Assembly: GCF_001517975.1 (NCBI RefSeq)
Contig: NZ_KQ950186.1
Coordinates: 1,273-45,766 of the forward strand
Direction of reading: 5' to 3'
Length of the DNA: 44,494 nt
Source of the DNA: Thermobifida cellulosilytica TB100
GTDB lineage: Bacteria; Actinomycetota; Actinomycetes; Streptosporangiales; Streptosporangiaceae
Shown: piece after piece, positions 22,201 to 31,547 of the stretch
Layout of the letters: every line of letters begins with the position of its first letter
How positions within the stretch are numbered: the stretch's first letter is position 1
Translations under genes and position numbers: made by a program
Notes under the pieces: model-generated
The model's input: the letters and a program-made list of their open reading frames with translations, nothing else
Told to the model about the DNA's origin: nothing
The model's database searches: none

Positions 22201-24069
22201 GGCAACGGCATGCTCCGCTCCGAGCACATCCGCCTGGTCGCCGCGTTCGACCACCGGCACATCTTCCTCGACCCCGACCCGGACCCGGCGGTCAGCTACG
22301 CCGAGCGGCGCCGGCTGTTCGAGCTGCCGCGCAGCTCCTGGGAGGACTACGACCCCTCGCTGATCTCCGAGGGCGGCGGCGTCTACCCGCGCACCGCCAA
22401 GTCCGTGCCGATCACCCCGCAGGTCCGCGAGGCGCTCGGCATCGCCGACGGCGTCACCACGCTCACCCCGCAGGAGCTGATCAGGTGCGTCCTGACCGCC
22501 CCGGTGGACCTGCTGTGGAACGGCGGCATCGGCACCTACGTCAAGGCGTCCACCGAGACCCACGCCGAGGTCGGCGACAAGAGCAACGACCCGGTCCGCG
22601 TCGACGCCTCCCAGTTGCGCTGCAAGGTGGTCGGCGAGGGCGGCAACCTGGGCATGACCCAGGCGGCCCGGATCGAGTTCGCGCTCGCGGGCGGCCGGGT
22701 CAACACCGACTTCATCGACAACTCCGCCGGCGTGGACACCTCCGACCACGAGGTGAACATCAAGATCATGCTGGACCGGGAGGTGCGGGCCGGGCGGCTG
22801 GACAAGGCCGAGCGGGACGAGCTGTTCGTCGGCATGACCGACGAGGTCGCCCGCCTGGTGCTGCGCACCAACTACCAGCAGAACACGGTGCTGGCCGCGG
22901 CCCGCAAGCAGAGCGCCAGCATGCTGCACGTGCACACCCGCTACATGCGCAAGCTGGAGCGGGACGGGTACCTCACCCGCGGGATGGAGTGCCTGCCCGA
23001 CGACAAGGCGATCGCGGCGCGGCGCTCCGCCGGACAGGGCCTGACCGGTCCGGAGTTCGCCACCCTGATCTCCTACACCAAGATCGCGCTGGCCGAGCAG
23101 ATCCTCGCCTCCGACCTGCCCGACGACCCCTACCTGCGCTCGGTGCTCGTGGAGTACTTCCCCACGCCGCTGCGCGAGCGCTTCGGCGACGCCATCGCCC
23201 AGCACCCGCTGCGCCGGGAGATCGTCACCACCATGGTGGTCAACGACATGGTCAACCGGTGCGGGTCGACCTTCGCCTTCCGCTTCAACGAGGAGACCGG
23301 CGCGGACGCGCCCGAGATCGCCCGGGCCTACCTGCTGGTCACCGAGGTCTTCGGGCTCCGGGACTTCTGGGCGGAGGTGGAGGCCCTCGACTACCGGGTC
23401 GACGTCGACACCCAGTTGAAGATGCTGCTGGAGGCGCGCAAGCTCATCGAGCGCTCGGCCCGCTGGCTGATGCGCTACCGCTCCTTCGGATCCGACCTCA
23501 ACGCCGAGATCGTCCGGTTCCGGGAGGGCGTCCGGGAGATCGTCCCGCAGCTCCCCGAGATGTTGCAGGGACGCGACCTGGAGTCCTTCAACGAGCGGCG
23601 GGACCTCCTCACCGCCCGCGGAGTGCCCCGGGAGCTGGCCGTGCGGGTCGCCGACATGGTCCCCGCCTACTCGACCTTCGACCTGGTGCGGGTGTCGGAG
23701 GAGACCGGCCGGTCGCTGCGCGAGGTCGCCGAGGTCTACTTCGACCTCGCCGACCAGTTGCAGCTCAGTCGGCTGCGCGAGCGCGTCGTCGCCCTGCCGC
23801 GCGACGACCGCTGGAGCACGATGGCCCGCGGCGCCGTGCGCGACGACCTGTACGCCGCGCAGGCCGACCTGAGCGCGATCATCCTGCGCTCGGGCCACAC
23901 CGGAGAGGGACCGGACGAGCTGCGCGCCCACTGGACCGAGAAGAACCGCGCCGCGGTCCGGCGGGCCACCGAGCTGCTCTCCGAGATCTGGGAGACCGAG
24001 CGCTTCGACCTGCCCACCCTCTCGGTGGCGGTGCGCTCCATCCGGTCGCTGGTGGACTCCAGCAACTGA
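19219..24069 (+). CDS. gdh: NAD-specific glutamate dehydrogenase, large (180-kDa) type
   Basis: Oxidises glutamate to 2-oxoglutarate and ammonia with NAD, a catabolic enzyme first described in Streptomyces clavuligerus. 1,616 residues from ATG 19219 (AAAGGAG 11 nt upstream; GTG 19207 is an alternative), matching the family's usual length. N-terminal part (about 1-700) contains ACT-like regulatory regions. The catalytic core begins near 800 with [22 protein letters not shown], then [19 protein letters not shown] with catalytic Lys about 852. The dinucleotide-binding part has [46 protein letters not shown] and [17 protein letters not shown], and a long helical C-terminal domain follows. A strong terminator follows the stop. 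No frame defects seen. Confidence 0.95.
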   Translation: [1616 protein letters not shown]

Positions 24070-24079
24070 GCGGAGACCC

Positions 24080-24113
24080 GCGGGGCCGCGCTCCCTCCGG
24101 GGCGCGGCCCCGC
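24080..24113 (+). terminator. Terminator after the glutamate dehydrogenase gene
   Basis: Perfect 12-bp stem GCGGGGCCGCGC / GCGCGGCCCCGC (24080-24091 and 24102-24113) with a 10-nt loop, starting 10 nt after the stop codon. Confidence 0.8.
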
Positions 24114-24158
24114 TCCCGTGCCGGGGCGAGTTGGCGCGGCCGGGCCGGAATTGGTGTC

Positions 24159-25004
24159 ATGGCAGCCGTGGAAGCCAACAGGGAACGCCCGAGCGTCGAC
24201 GAGCTGCTGGAGGCCGTGGACGCCGTCTGGAACGACGTCGACCGCCTGCGGGCGCTCGTCCACGGCGCGCTGGACGCGGGATTCGGTCCGGAGGTCCTGC
24301 CCGCGGCGGAGCGGGTGCGCGTCCTCGACCCCGACCTCGACCGGGGCGTCGTGCTGTACGCGCAGGCCCTGTCCGCCTGCGGCCGGGACGACCGGGCCGA
24401 GGAGGAGCTCGTCCGGCACATCAGGGCCCGCGGCGGGCACGCCGACACCTGGTTCGCGCTCGCCGGGCTCGCCGACCGCCGCGACGACGACGAGGACGTC
24501 GCCACCGCCCTGGACCAGGCGTTGCGCTGCGACCCCGACCACGCGGACGCCCTGGTGTGGGGCTGGCGCCGCCACGCGGAGCGGCACGGTCCGCAGCAGG
24601 CCGACGCCTGGCTCGCCGAACTGGCGCCCGGGAGCTGGCGCGCCACGGTGATGCTGGGGGAGCGCGTCCTGTACCGGGACGACGTGGCCCAGGCCGTCGA
24701 ACTGTTCGGCGCCGCCTGCGCCCGCGCGGGCCGCCGGGGGGAGGCGCTGCGGCGGGCCGCCCGGGCCCTGGCCGCCAGGGGCCACGACGCCGAGTGCGTG
24801 GCCCTGGTGACCGCCCACTGGAGCGCGTCGCACGGTCCGCTGCCGCTCGTCGAGGCCATTGAGGCCCAACTGCGCCTGGGACGGGTCTCCGAGGCGGTCC
24901 TCGGCCTGGCCCGGCTGCGCGGGCTGCGCGACGCCGAAGACCACCCCGAGGTGGCCGACCTGTACCGGCGGGTGGAGCACCTGCGCGCCCAGCACGGACT
25001 GTGA
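24159..25004 (+). CDS. TPR-like helical repeat protein of unknown function
   Basis: 281 residues from ATG 24159 (weak ribosome-binding site; GTG 24168 possible). Consists of repeating helix pairs with TPR-like spacing: LVLYAQALSACGRDDRAEEELV-like units, WFALAGLADRRDDDEDVATAL, ALVWGWRRHAERHG, AVELFGAACARAGRRGEALRRAARALAARG and VADLYRRVEHLRAQHGL. The composition is Ala/Arg/Asp-rich with no signal peptide or membrane segment, so it is cytosolic. Such proteins usually bind partner proteins; nothing shows which. It stands alone between a terminator and the prfB promoter. Confidence 0.75.
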   Translation: MAAVEANRERPSVDELLEAVDAVWNDVDRLRALVHGALDAGFGPEVLPAAERVRVLDPDLDRGVVLYAQALSACGRDDRAEEELVRHIRARGGHADTWFALAGLADRRDDDEDVATALDQALRCDPDHADALVWGWRRHAERHGPQQADAWLAELAPGSWRATVMLGERVLYRDDVAQAVELFGAACARAGRRGEALRRAARALAARGHDAECVALVTAHWSASHGPLPLVEAIEAQLRLGRVSEAVLGLARLRGLRDAEDHPEVADLYRRVEHLRAQHGL

Positions 25005-25057
25005 GCCCGGGCGGCGGCCGGGCCGATCGTGGTGACGAGGCGGCCGCCGCAGCCGTC

Positions 25058-25063
25058 TAGACT
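25058..25063 (+). promoter_or_regulatory. -10 box of a probably leaderless prfB transcript
   Basis: TAGACT at 25058-25063 ends 7 nt before the prfB GTG at 25071, so transcription should start at or next to the start codon. A weak -35-like TGACGA is at 25033-25038. No ribosome-binding site precedes the GTG, consistent with leaderless translation. Confidence 0.6.
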
Positions 25064-25070
25064 GGGCAGC

Positions 25071-26198
<1,128 letters not shown>

Positions 26199-26271
26199 CC
26201 GGGCCCGCAAGCGGCACGGCCCCGGGCGGTCCGGCGCAGTGTGTGCGGAGTAACCGCCATGTCCGGAAGAG

Positions 26272-26285
26272 TCACGTATATGTGA
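26272..26285. promoter_or_regulatory. TCACGTATATGTGA inverted repeat upstream of the ftsE promoter
   Basis: Near-perfect palindrome TCACGTATATGTGA, 13 bp upstream of the -35 of the candidate ftsE promoter, in an unusually A/T-rich patch. The core resembles the two TCACGTATTGT sites at 33760-33805. Its position just upstream of -35 would fit an activator site. Regulator unknown. Confidence 0.35.
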
Positions 26286-26298
26286 ATGTTATCACTGC

Positions 26299-26327
26299 TT
26301 GACAATTCCTCTATGCTCTTAGTAGCT
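26299..26327 (+). promoter_or_regulatory. Promoter for ftsEX-smpB
   Basis: Consensus -35 TTGACA at 26299-26304, with GTAGCT (26322-26327, 17-bp spacer) or TAGTAG (26320-26325, 15 bp) as -10. This gives a leader of about 215 nt before ftsE at 26548, in which I see no structured element or ORF of note beyond GC-rich sequence. Confidence 0.6.
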
Positions 26328-26547
26328 GATTGGTGTTGCCCCCGAACCCGCAGCGCCGTGGGGGGCGGAAGACACTTCGGCACCGGGATCGAACGGTGCA
26401 CTCCGTGAGATTCCCGGTTCCCTGCGGACCCGGACATTCCGGGGTGCTTTCCCCCCTACACTGTCGATTGGCCCTGTGGCCGCGGTACTGCTTCGAGCGG
26501 ACCCACCCGCTGTGGGCCCCAACCTTCGAGATCCTTGTGATGCGCCC

Positions 26548-27237
26548 GTGATTCAGTTTGAAAACGTCACCAAGGTCTACCCGACCCAGAAACGCCCCGC
26601 CCTGAACGGCGTTTCCGTCGACGTCGACAAGGGAGAGTTCGTCTTCCTCGTCGGACCGTCCGGTTCGGGTAAGTCAACGTTCCTGCGTCTCATCCTCAAA
26701 GAGGAAAAGCCGACCAAGGGCCGAGTCCACGTCGCGGGCAAAGACCTCGCGCGACTGTCCAACTGGAAGGTCCCGCACCTGCGCCGCCGGATCGGGTGCG
26801 TGTTCCAGGACTTCCGGCTGCTGCCCAACAAGAACGTCTTCGAGAACGTGGCGTTCGCGCTCGAGGTCATCGGAAAGCCCCGCCGGTTCATCCGCAAGGT
26901 CGTCCCCGAGGTCGTCGAGCTCGTCGGACTGGAGGGCAAGGGCGACCGCATGCCCGACGAGCTGTCCGGTGGTGAGCAGCAGCGCGTGGCGATCGCGCGG
27001 GCGTTCGTCAACCGGCCGCAGATCCTGCTGGCCGACGAGCCCACGGGAAACATCGACCCCGCGACCTCGATCGGCATCATGAAGGTGCTCGACCGCATCA
27101 ACCGCACCGGAACCACCGTCGTCATGGCGACCCACGACGCCGCCATCGTCGACTCGATGCGCAAGCGCGTGATCGAGCTCGAGGACGGCGAGGTCATCCG
27201 GGACCAGTCGCGTGGCGTCTACGGCCAGGCGTACTAG
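26548..27237 (+). CDS. ftsE: Cell division ATP-binding protein FtsE
   Basis: ABC ATPase that, with FtsX, transmits cytokinetic signals across the membrane to wall hydrolases. GTG start at 26548 ([12 protein letters not shown]); 229 residues, the standard FtsE length. Walker [10 protein letters not shown] at 36-44, Q-loop CVFQDFRLL, signature LSGGEQQR near 140, Walker [10 protein letters not shown] near 160, H-loop VVMATHD. No good ribosome-binding site is visible. An open frame extends upstream to 26476, but the conserved FtsE N-terminus begins at this GTG. ftsX follows 118 bp later. Confidence 0.95.
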   Translation: MIQFENVTKVYPTQKRPALNGVSVDVDKGEFVFLVGPSGSGKSTFLRLILKEEKPTKGRVHVAGKDLARLSNWKVPHLRRRIGCVFQDFRLLPNKNVFENVAFALEVIGKPRRFIRKVVPEVVELVGLEGKGDRMPDELSGGEQQRVAIARAFVNRPQILLADEPTGNIDPATSIGIMKVLDRINRTGTTVVMATHDAAIVDSMRKRVIELEDGEVIRDQSRGVYGQAY

Positions 27238-27355
27238 GTCCCGATTTTTCGTGAATCCCGGGCTCGCAGAGCCTGTAGCGGAACCCCGCCCAGCGGCTCT
27301 GTTCGCACGCCCCGAAGTGGCGCGGAGCCCCACAAGGATGGACCTTTGACACATC

Positions 27356-28264
27356 ATGCGCGCACAGTTCGTACTCTCTGAGATCTGGATCGGCCTACGG
27401 CGCAACCTGACGATGACCGTCGCGGTCATCACCACGGTCGCCATCTCGCTGGCCCTCTTCGGTGCCGGCATGCTGATCAACCAGCAGGTCAGCGCGATGC
27501 GAGGGTACTGGGACGAGCGGATCTCGATCACGATCTACCTGTGCACCGAGAGTTCGCCCAGCAAGCACTGCATCGAGAACGGCCCGGCCACCGACGAGGA
27601 CCGCAACTCCCTCCAGGCGGACCTGAAAGCCATGCCCGAGGTCGCCAGCGTCGAGTACGTCGACCAGGCGGCCGCGTGGGAGGACTTCCAGAACCGCTTC
27701 TCCAACCGGCAGGCCCTGGTCGAGGCCACCCAGGAGGGAGACATCCCGGACAACTTCCGGGTCCAGTTGGCCGACCCCTCCAAGTACGAACGGGTCCAGC
27801 AGAGCGTCCAGGACCGCCCCGGCGTCGACATGGTCTCCAACGACAAGGACGTGCTCGACCGGTTCTTCGAACTGTTCGACGGCCTCAAGTGGGCCGCGCT
27901 GATCGTCGCCGTCGTGCAGTTGGCCGCCGCCGCGCTGCTCATCGGCAACACGATCCGCCTGTCGGCCTACAGCCGCCGCCGCGAGACCGGCATCATGAGG
28001 CTGGTGGGAGCCTCCAACTTCTACATCCAACTGCCGTTCCTCCTGGAGGGCGCGATCTGCGGCCTCATCGGCGGCGTCATCGCCTCGGGCTTCATCGTGG
28101 CGACGCGCTTCTTCCTGCTGGACAAGATCCAGGACTGGTTCTACTCCGGTGTCGAGTTGAGCACGGGCGCGCTGCTCTCCGTGATCGGCATGTCCGTCAT
28201 CCTGGGTGTCCTGCTCTGCACGATCGCCTCCTTCCTGACCCTGCGGAGGTACCTGCGGGTCTGA
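27356..28264 (+). CDS. ftsX: Cell division protein FtsX
   Basis: Membrane partner of FtsE; its outside loop activates peptidoglycan hydrolases (RipC in mycobacteria). 302 residues from ATG 27356; an in-frame TGA 12 nt upstream fixes the start, although the only ribosome-binding-site-like AAGGA is about 18 nt away. The first membrane segment (about 19-42) is followed by an extracellular domain (about 43-175) with two Cys ([12 protein letters not shown]) that may form a disulfide. Three more membrane segments (about 178-200, 222-248, 270-295) follow in FtsX/MacB layout, with the coupling motif [14 protein letters not shown]. smpB follows 28 bp later. Confidence 0.95.
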   Translation: MRAQFVLSEIWIGLRRNLTMTVAVITTVAISLALFGAGMLINQQVSAMRGYWDERISITIYLCTESSPSKHCIENGPATDEDRNSLQADLKAMPEVASVEYVDQAAAWEDFQNRFSNRQALVEATQEGDIPDNFRVQLADPSKYERVQQSVQDRPGVDMVSNDKDVLDRFFELFDGLKWAALIVAVVQLAAAALLIGNTIRLSAYSRRRETGIMRLVGASNFYIQLPFLLEGAICGLIGGVIASGFIVATRFFLLDKIQDWFYSGVELSTGALLSVIGMSVILGVLLCTIASFLTLRRYLRV

Positions 28265-28292
28265 GGCGGCAAAGCCGAAAGGAGCAGGCCAC

Positions 28293-28757
28293 ATGCCACG
28301 GGAAAAAGGACAGAAGCTCATCGCGCAGAACCGGCGCGCGCGGCACGACTACCACATCGAGGACACCTACGAGGCCGGTCTCGTGCTCACCGGCACCGAG
28401 GTGAAGTCGCTGCGCGCCGGCCGCGCCTCGCTGGTGGACGGGTTCGCCCAGATCAGGAACGGCGAAGCCTGGCTGCACAACGTGCACATCCCCGAGTACA
28501 CGTTGGGCACCTGGACGAACCACGCCGCCCGTCGTCCGCGTAAGCTCCTGTTGCACCGAGAGCAGATCGCCAAACTGGACGCCAAGACGCAGGAGGCGGG
28601 GCGCACCCTGGTGCCGCTCTCCCTCTACTTCCGCGACGGGCGGGCCAAGGTCGAGATCGCTCTGGCGCGAGGCAAGCGCGAATACGACAAACGCCACGAC
28701 ATCGCCGAGCGCGAGGCGAAGCGCGAGATGGAGAGAGCGCTGCGCCGTCGGCGTTGA
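28293..28757 (+). CDS. smpB: SsrA-binding protein SmpB
   Basis: Binds the tRNA-like part of tmRNA and is needed for trans-translation of stalled ribosomes. 154 residues from ATG 28293 with GAAAGGAG upstream. The OB-fold body includes the conserved [24 protein letters not shown] and the basic tail ends [24 protein letters not shown]-like charged sequence that enters the mRNA channel. Its RNA partner ssrA is encoded 2.3 kb downstream in the same direction with a single gene between. Confidence 0.97.
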   Translation: MPREKGQKLIAQNRRARHDYHIEDTYEAGLVLTGTEVKSLRAGRASLVDGFAQIRNGEAWLHNVHIPEYTLGTWTNHAARRPRKLLLHREQIAKLDAKTQEAGRTLVPLSLYFRDGRAKVEIALARGKREYDKRHDIAEREAKREMERALRRRR

Positions 28758-28770
28758 AAGGACGACTAGG

Positions 28771-30690
28771 GTGCCCCCCCGAAACAACCTACGGCGACTC
28801 CTTGCCGCGACCACTGGGATGATCGTGGTCGCGGCCACCGCCGCGTGCGCCGCAGAACCGAGCCCCGAGGTGGCGGTCCGCAGCTTCCTGCTGAACTGGC
28901 AGGAAGGCGACTACGAGAGTGCGGCCCGACACACCGACGGCGACACCGCCCAGGTCGCCGAGGCGCTGCGGCAGGCGCACGACCAGCTCGACCTGGCGGC
29001 CCTGCGGTTGAGCCTGCGTCCCATCGAGATGGACGGCGACACGGCGACCGCGGAGTTCGGGGTCGAGGCGGACCTGGGCATCGGCGACCCGGTGTGGCGC
29101 TACACCGGGTCGATGCCGCTGACCCGCACCTCCAGCGGCTGGGCCATCAACTGGTCGCCCGCCGTCATCCACCCCGAACTGGGGGAGGGCGAGCGGCTCG
29201 CCGTCACCTACGACGTGCCCGACCGCGGCCAGATCCACGACCGCAACGGCACCGCACTGGTCAGCGAGACCGAGGTGACCGCCTTCGGCGTGCGCCCCGC
29301 CGACATGGCGGACATGACGGAGGGCATCAACAGCCTTGCCGAGCTCCTCGGCGAGGACCCCGAGCCGCTGCTCAACCGGGTCCGCTCCGCACCGCCCGAG
29401 GAGTTCCAGCCGCTGGTCCTCAAGCGCACCGCGGACGTCTCCTCCGCACTCCTGAGGGACGTCTCCAAGATCCCCGGGGCGGAGACCGAGGAGCGGAAGA
29501 TGCCGCTCATCCCCGACCTGGCCGCCGGGGTCGTCGGCGAGGTCGCCGGAACCGCCGAGCACAAAGTCTCCAACCGCGTCTCCGGCCCCTACCAGGCGGG
29601 CGACACGGTGGGCCTGAACGGCTTGCAGAGCAGCTTCCAGCAACTGCTCGCGGGCACCGCCACCACCCGGATCGTCACCCTCGACGCCTCGGGCCAGGAG
29701 ACCGGGGTCCTGGCGACCTGGACCGGGGTGGAGAGCGGCTCGCTGACCACCACCATCGACAGCACCGTGCAGGAGACCGCGGAGCAGTCCCTGGCCACGA
29801 TCGACGGCACCGCCTACCTGGTGGCGGTCGACGCGCGCTCCGGGGAGATCCTCGCCGCGGCCGGACAGCCCTCCGGGACCGCCAACGACGGCGCGTTCAC
29901 CAAGCAGTACCGGCCCGGAGAGGCGTTCACGATCGTCTCCGCCGCGGCGATGCTGGCCGGAGGCACCACGCTGGACACCACCGCGGAGTGCCCGCGGGAG
30001 ACCAAGGTCGGCAACCGGACCTTCACCACCAACGGCAGCGGCCTGCTGGGCACCCCGGACCTGCGCACGAACTTCGCCTACAGTTGCACCACGGCGTTCG
30101 CCGAGCTCGCCGAGTCGGTGGACGGCGCCCTGCTGGCCAGGACGGCGCAGCAGTTCGGCATCGGGCAGCCGTGGCGGCTGCCGGTCCCGGCGTTTTCCGG
30201 CGAGTTCGTCGAGGTGTGGGACGCCGAGTCCGTGGCCGCCACGGTGGTGGGCGTCGACAACGTCACGGTCAGCCCGCTGGGCATGGCCCTGGTGGCCGGG
30301 GCGGTCGCGGACGGCCGGTGGCACGCGCCGCGGCTGGTCGAGGGCGAACAGGTCGACGTCGAGGACATCGCCCTCGACTCCCAGGTGCTGGACCCGCTGC
30401 GGGAGCTGATGCTCACCCCGGTGCAGCAGGGCAGCGCCGGCGCGCTCAACATCGACTACCTCAACCCGGTGCGCGGCCAGACCGGCACGGTCCAGCAGGA
30501 GATCGACGGGGAGGAGAAGACCGTCCAGTGGTTCGTCGGCTACCAGGGCAACCTGGCCTTCGCGGTGGTCGTCGAGACCGAGCCCTCCTACACCTACCAG
30601 TTCGCGGTGAACTCGGCCCTGTCGTTCCTCCAGTTGCTCCCGGACAGCTACACCGCGGCCGACGCGGCGGAAAGCGAGGGGAACGCCTGA
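28771..30690 (+). CDS. Penicillin-binding-protein-like lipoprotein with degenerate transpeptidase active site
   Basis: 639 residues from GTG 28771 (GAAAGGA 8 nt upstream, 13 bp after smpB). Hydrophobic N-terminus ending ATAAC, Cys26, suggests a lipoprotein signal. An NTF2-like/MecA-N domain (about 30-135) is followed by a PBP dimerisation-type region with the RGQIHDRNGTALV motif (about 150-300), then a transpeptidase-fold domain (about 325-630). All three catalytic motifs are changed: SxxK is E384-A-F-T387 (in YRPGEAFTIVSAA), SxN is S438-C-T440, and KTG is Q570-T-G572. It therefore should neither cross-link peptidoglycan nor bind beta-lactams. The overall fold is well kept, so a scaffold or regulatory role at the division site, near FtsEX, is possible. 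That role is inference. Confidence 0.85.
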   Translation: MPPRNNLRRLLAATTGMIVVAATAACAAEPSPEVAVRSFLLNWQEGDYESAARHTDGDTAQVAEALRQAHDQLDLAALRLSLRPIEMDGDTATAEFGVEADLGIGDPVWRYTGSMPLTRTSSGWAINWSPAVIHPELGEGERLAVTYDVPDRGQIHDRNGTALVSETEVTAFGVRPADMADMTEGINSLAELLGEDPEPLLNRVRSAPPEEFQPLVLKRTADVSSALLRDVSKIPGAETEERKMPLIPDLAAGVVGEVAGTAEHKVSNRVSGPYQAGDTVGLNGLQSSFQQLLAGTATTRIVTLDASGQETGVLATWTGVESGSLTTTIDSTVQETAEQSLATIDGTAYLVAVDARSGEILAAAGQPSGTANDGAFTKQYRPGEAFTIVSAAAMLAGGTTLDTTAECPRETKVGNRTFTTNGSGLLGTPDLRTNFAYSCTTAFAELAESVDGALLARTAQQFGIGQPWRLPVPAFSGEFVEVWDAESVAATVVGVDNVTVSPLGMALVAGAVADGRWHAPRLVEGEQVDVEDIALDSQVLDPLRELMLTPVQQGSAGALNIDYLNPVRGQTGTVQQEIDGEEKTVQWFVGYQGNLAFAVVVETEPSYTYQFAVNSALSFLQLLPDSYTAADAAESEGNA

Positions 30691-30853
30691 GTTCGTCCTG
30701 AAATTTCCACTGGGAGAAGCAACCTGGAGCCTCCGCCGAGGCGTCTTCCTGGGTGACTGGTCCGTGATGGGGGGTCGCGGACGACAGTCTGGGACAGGAC
30801 CTCGTCTCGGGGGAGGCCCTGTCGTCCGAGGCCGGCCCGACCCTGCCGGCCCG

Positions 30854-30901
30854 AGCCCCCGCGGGCAGCGTTGACGGCTCTCGTCCGCGCCCGCGGGGGC
30901 T
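30854..30901 (+). terminator. Terminator after the PBP-like gene
   Basis: Perfect 13-bp stem AGCCCCCGCGGGC / GCCCGCGGGGGCT with a 22-nt loop, running into TTCTCC. A second hairpin (CCTGGG...CCCAGG, about 30907-30930) follows at once. Together they end the ftsE-ftsX-smpB-PBP unit before the tmRNA gene. Bases 30691-30853 carry nothing else I can identify. Confidence 0.75.
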
Positions 30902-30941
30902 TTCTCCTGGGCGGGAGCGCCCTCCCAGGGCGGGAATCAGG

Positions 30942-30971
30942 TTGGCCCCGCCGGTGTTGAACGAGTAACCT
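30942..30971 (+). promoter_or_regulatory. Promoter for ssrA
   Basis: TTGGCC (30942-30947) and TAACCT (30966-30971) with 18-bp spacing, placed to start a precursor near 30978, about 50 nt before the mature tmRNA 5' end. A perfect TTGACA at 31013-31018 has no matching -10 and is probably chance. Confidence 0.45.
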
Positions 30972-31027
30972 GGAAGCAGCGGAAGCGCTTCCGCGTGCGG
31001 GCCGCAGAGCCCGTTGACAACTGCACA

Positions 31028-31394
31028 GGGGGTGATCGGTTTCGACTTCGGTGGTTGTTGTAGGGGAAGCGGGCCGAGGACGGCGGACGCAGCCTCGTAA
31101 AAATGCGACCGCAAAACAATAAGTGCCAACTCTAAGCGCACTGAGTTCGCTCTCGCCGCCTAAGCGACAGCGACTCTGTCGGCCTGGGGGTGTCTCCGCT
31201 CCAGTGTCCGGCATCGTTGAGGAGACTCACCGCTCGGACCAGGCCACAGGGTCCGTTCGGGACATTCATGTGGCTGGGCCTGTCGGCGACTTGTCTGCGT
31301 GAGCGCCGGGGCCGAGTAGAACGCTGAGCAGACTGCGCCCGGAGAAGCCCTGCTGCAGCACTGAAGGACGCGGGTTCGATTCCCGCCACCTCCA
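31028..31394 (+). ncRNA. ssrA: Transfer-messenger RNA (tmRNA, SsrA)
   Basis: Rescues stalled ribosomes with SmpB by adding a degradation tag. The acceptor stem pairs GGGGGTG (31028-31034) with CACCTCC (31387-31393) plus discriminator A; the CCA end is not encoded. The T-loop TTCGATTC and the D-loop-like GGTTTCGAC near the 5' end form the tRNA-like domain. The tag frame starts at the resume codon GCC 31125 and reads ANSKRTEFALAA, then TAA at 31161-31163. The ALAA end is the universal protease signal. About 367 nt, normal length, one-piece type. To my memory this tag equals that listed for Thermobifida fusca. Confidence 0.95.
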
Positions 31395-31403
31395 CTGTCC
31401 GGC

Positions 31404-31446
31404 AACGGCCCGGCCCGGCGGACACTGTCCGCCCGGCCGGGCCGTT
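31404..31446 (+). terminator. tmRNA terminator
   Basis: 20-bp stem (31404-31423 with 31427-31446) with one C/C mismatch and a 3-nt loop ACT, starting 10 nt after the tmRNA 3' end. It may also stop transcription from the converging arsM gene. Confidence 0.85.
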
Positions 31447-31547
31447 CCGTTGTCTGCTGCCCGGGGCTGCTCCGGTACGCGTCCTCACCGGGAGCGCCCC
31501 GAGCGCGGTCGGCCGCCGGGGCACGGGCGTATCGGGAACCGCGACGG

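Noticed and set aside
19222-23931. A 1,569-codon open frame antisense to the glutamate dehydrogenase gene, and similar long antisense frames opposite secA (7388-10333) and others
   Set aside because: They arise from strong G/C third-position bias on the real strand. Their translations are Leu/Val/Gly/Asp-rich without recognisable domains.
30907-30930. CelR/CebR-like operator (TGGGAGCGCTCCCA type) after the PBP-like gene
   Set aside because: The sequence is CCTGGGCGGG-AGCG-CCCTCCCAGG; it reads as a hairpin and does not match the 14-bp operator.
31013-31018. TTGACA immediately before ssrA as its promoter
   Set aside because: A -10 would fall inside the mature tmRNA, and no suitable hexamer is there; the upstream pair at 30942-30971 fits better.
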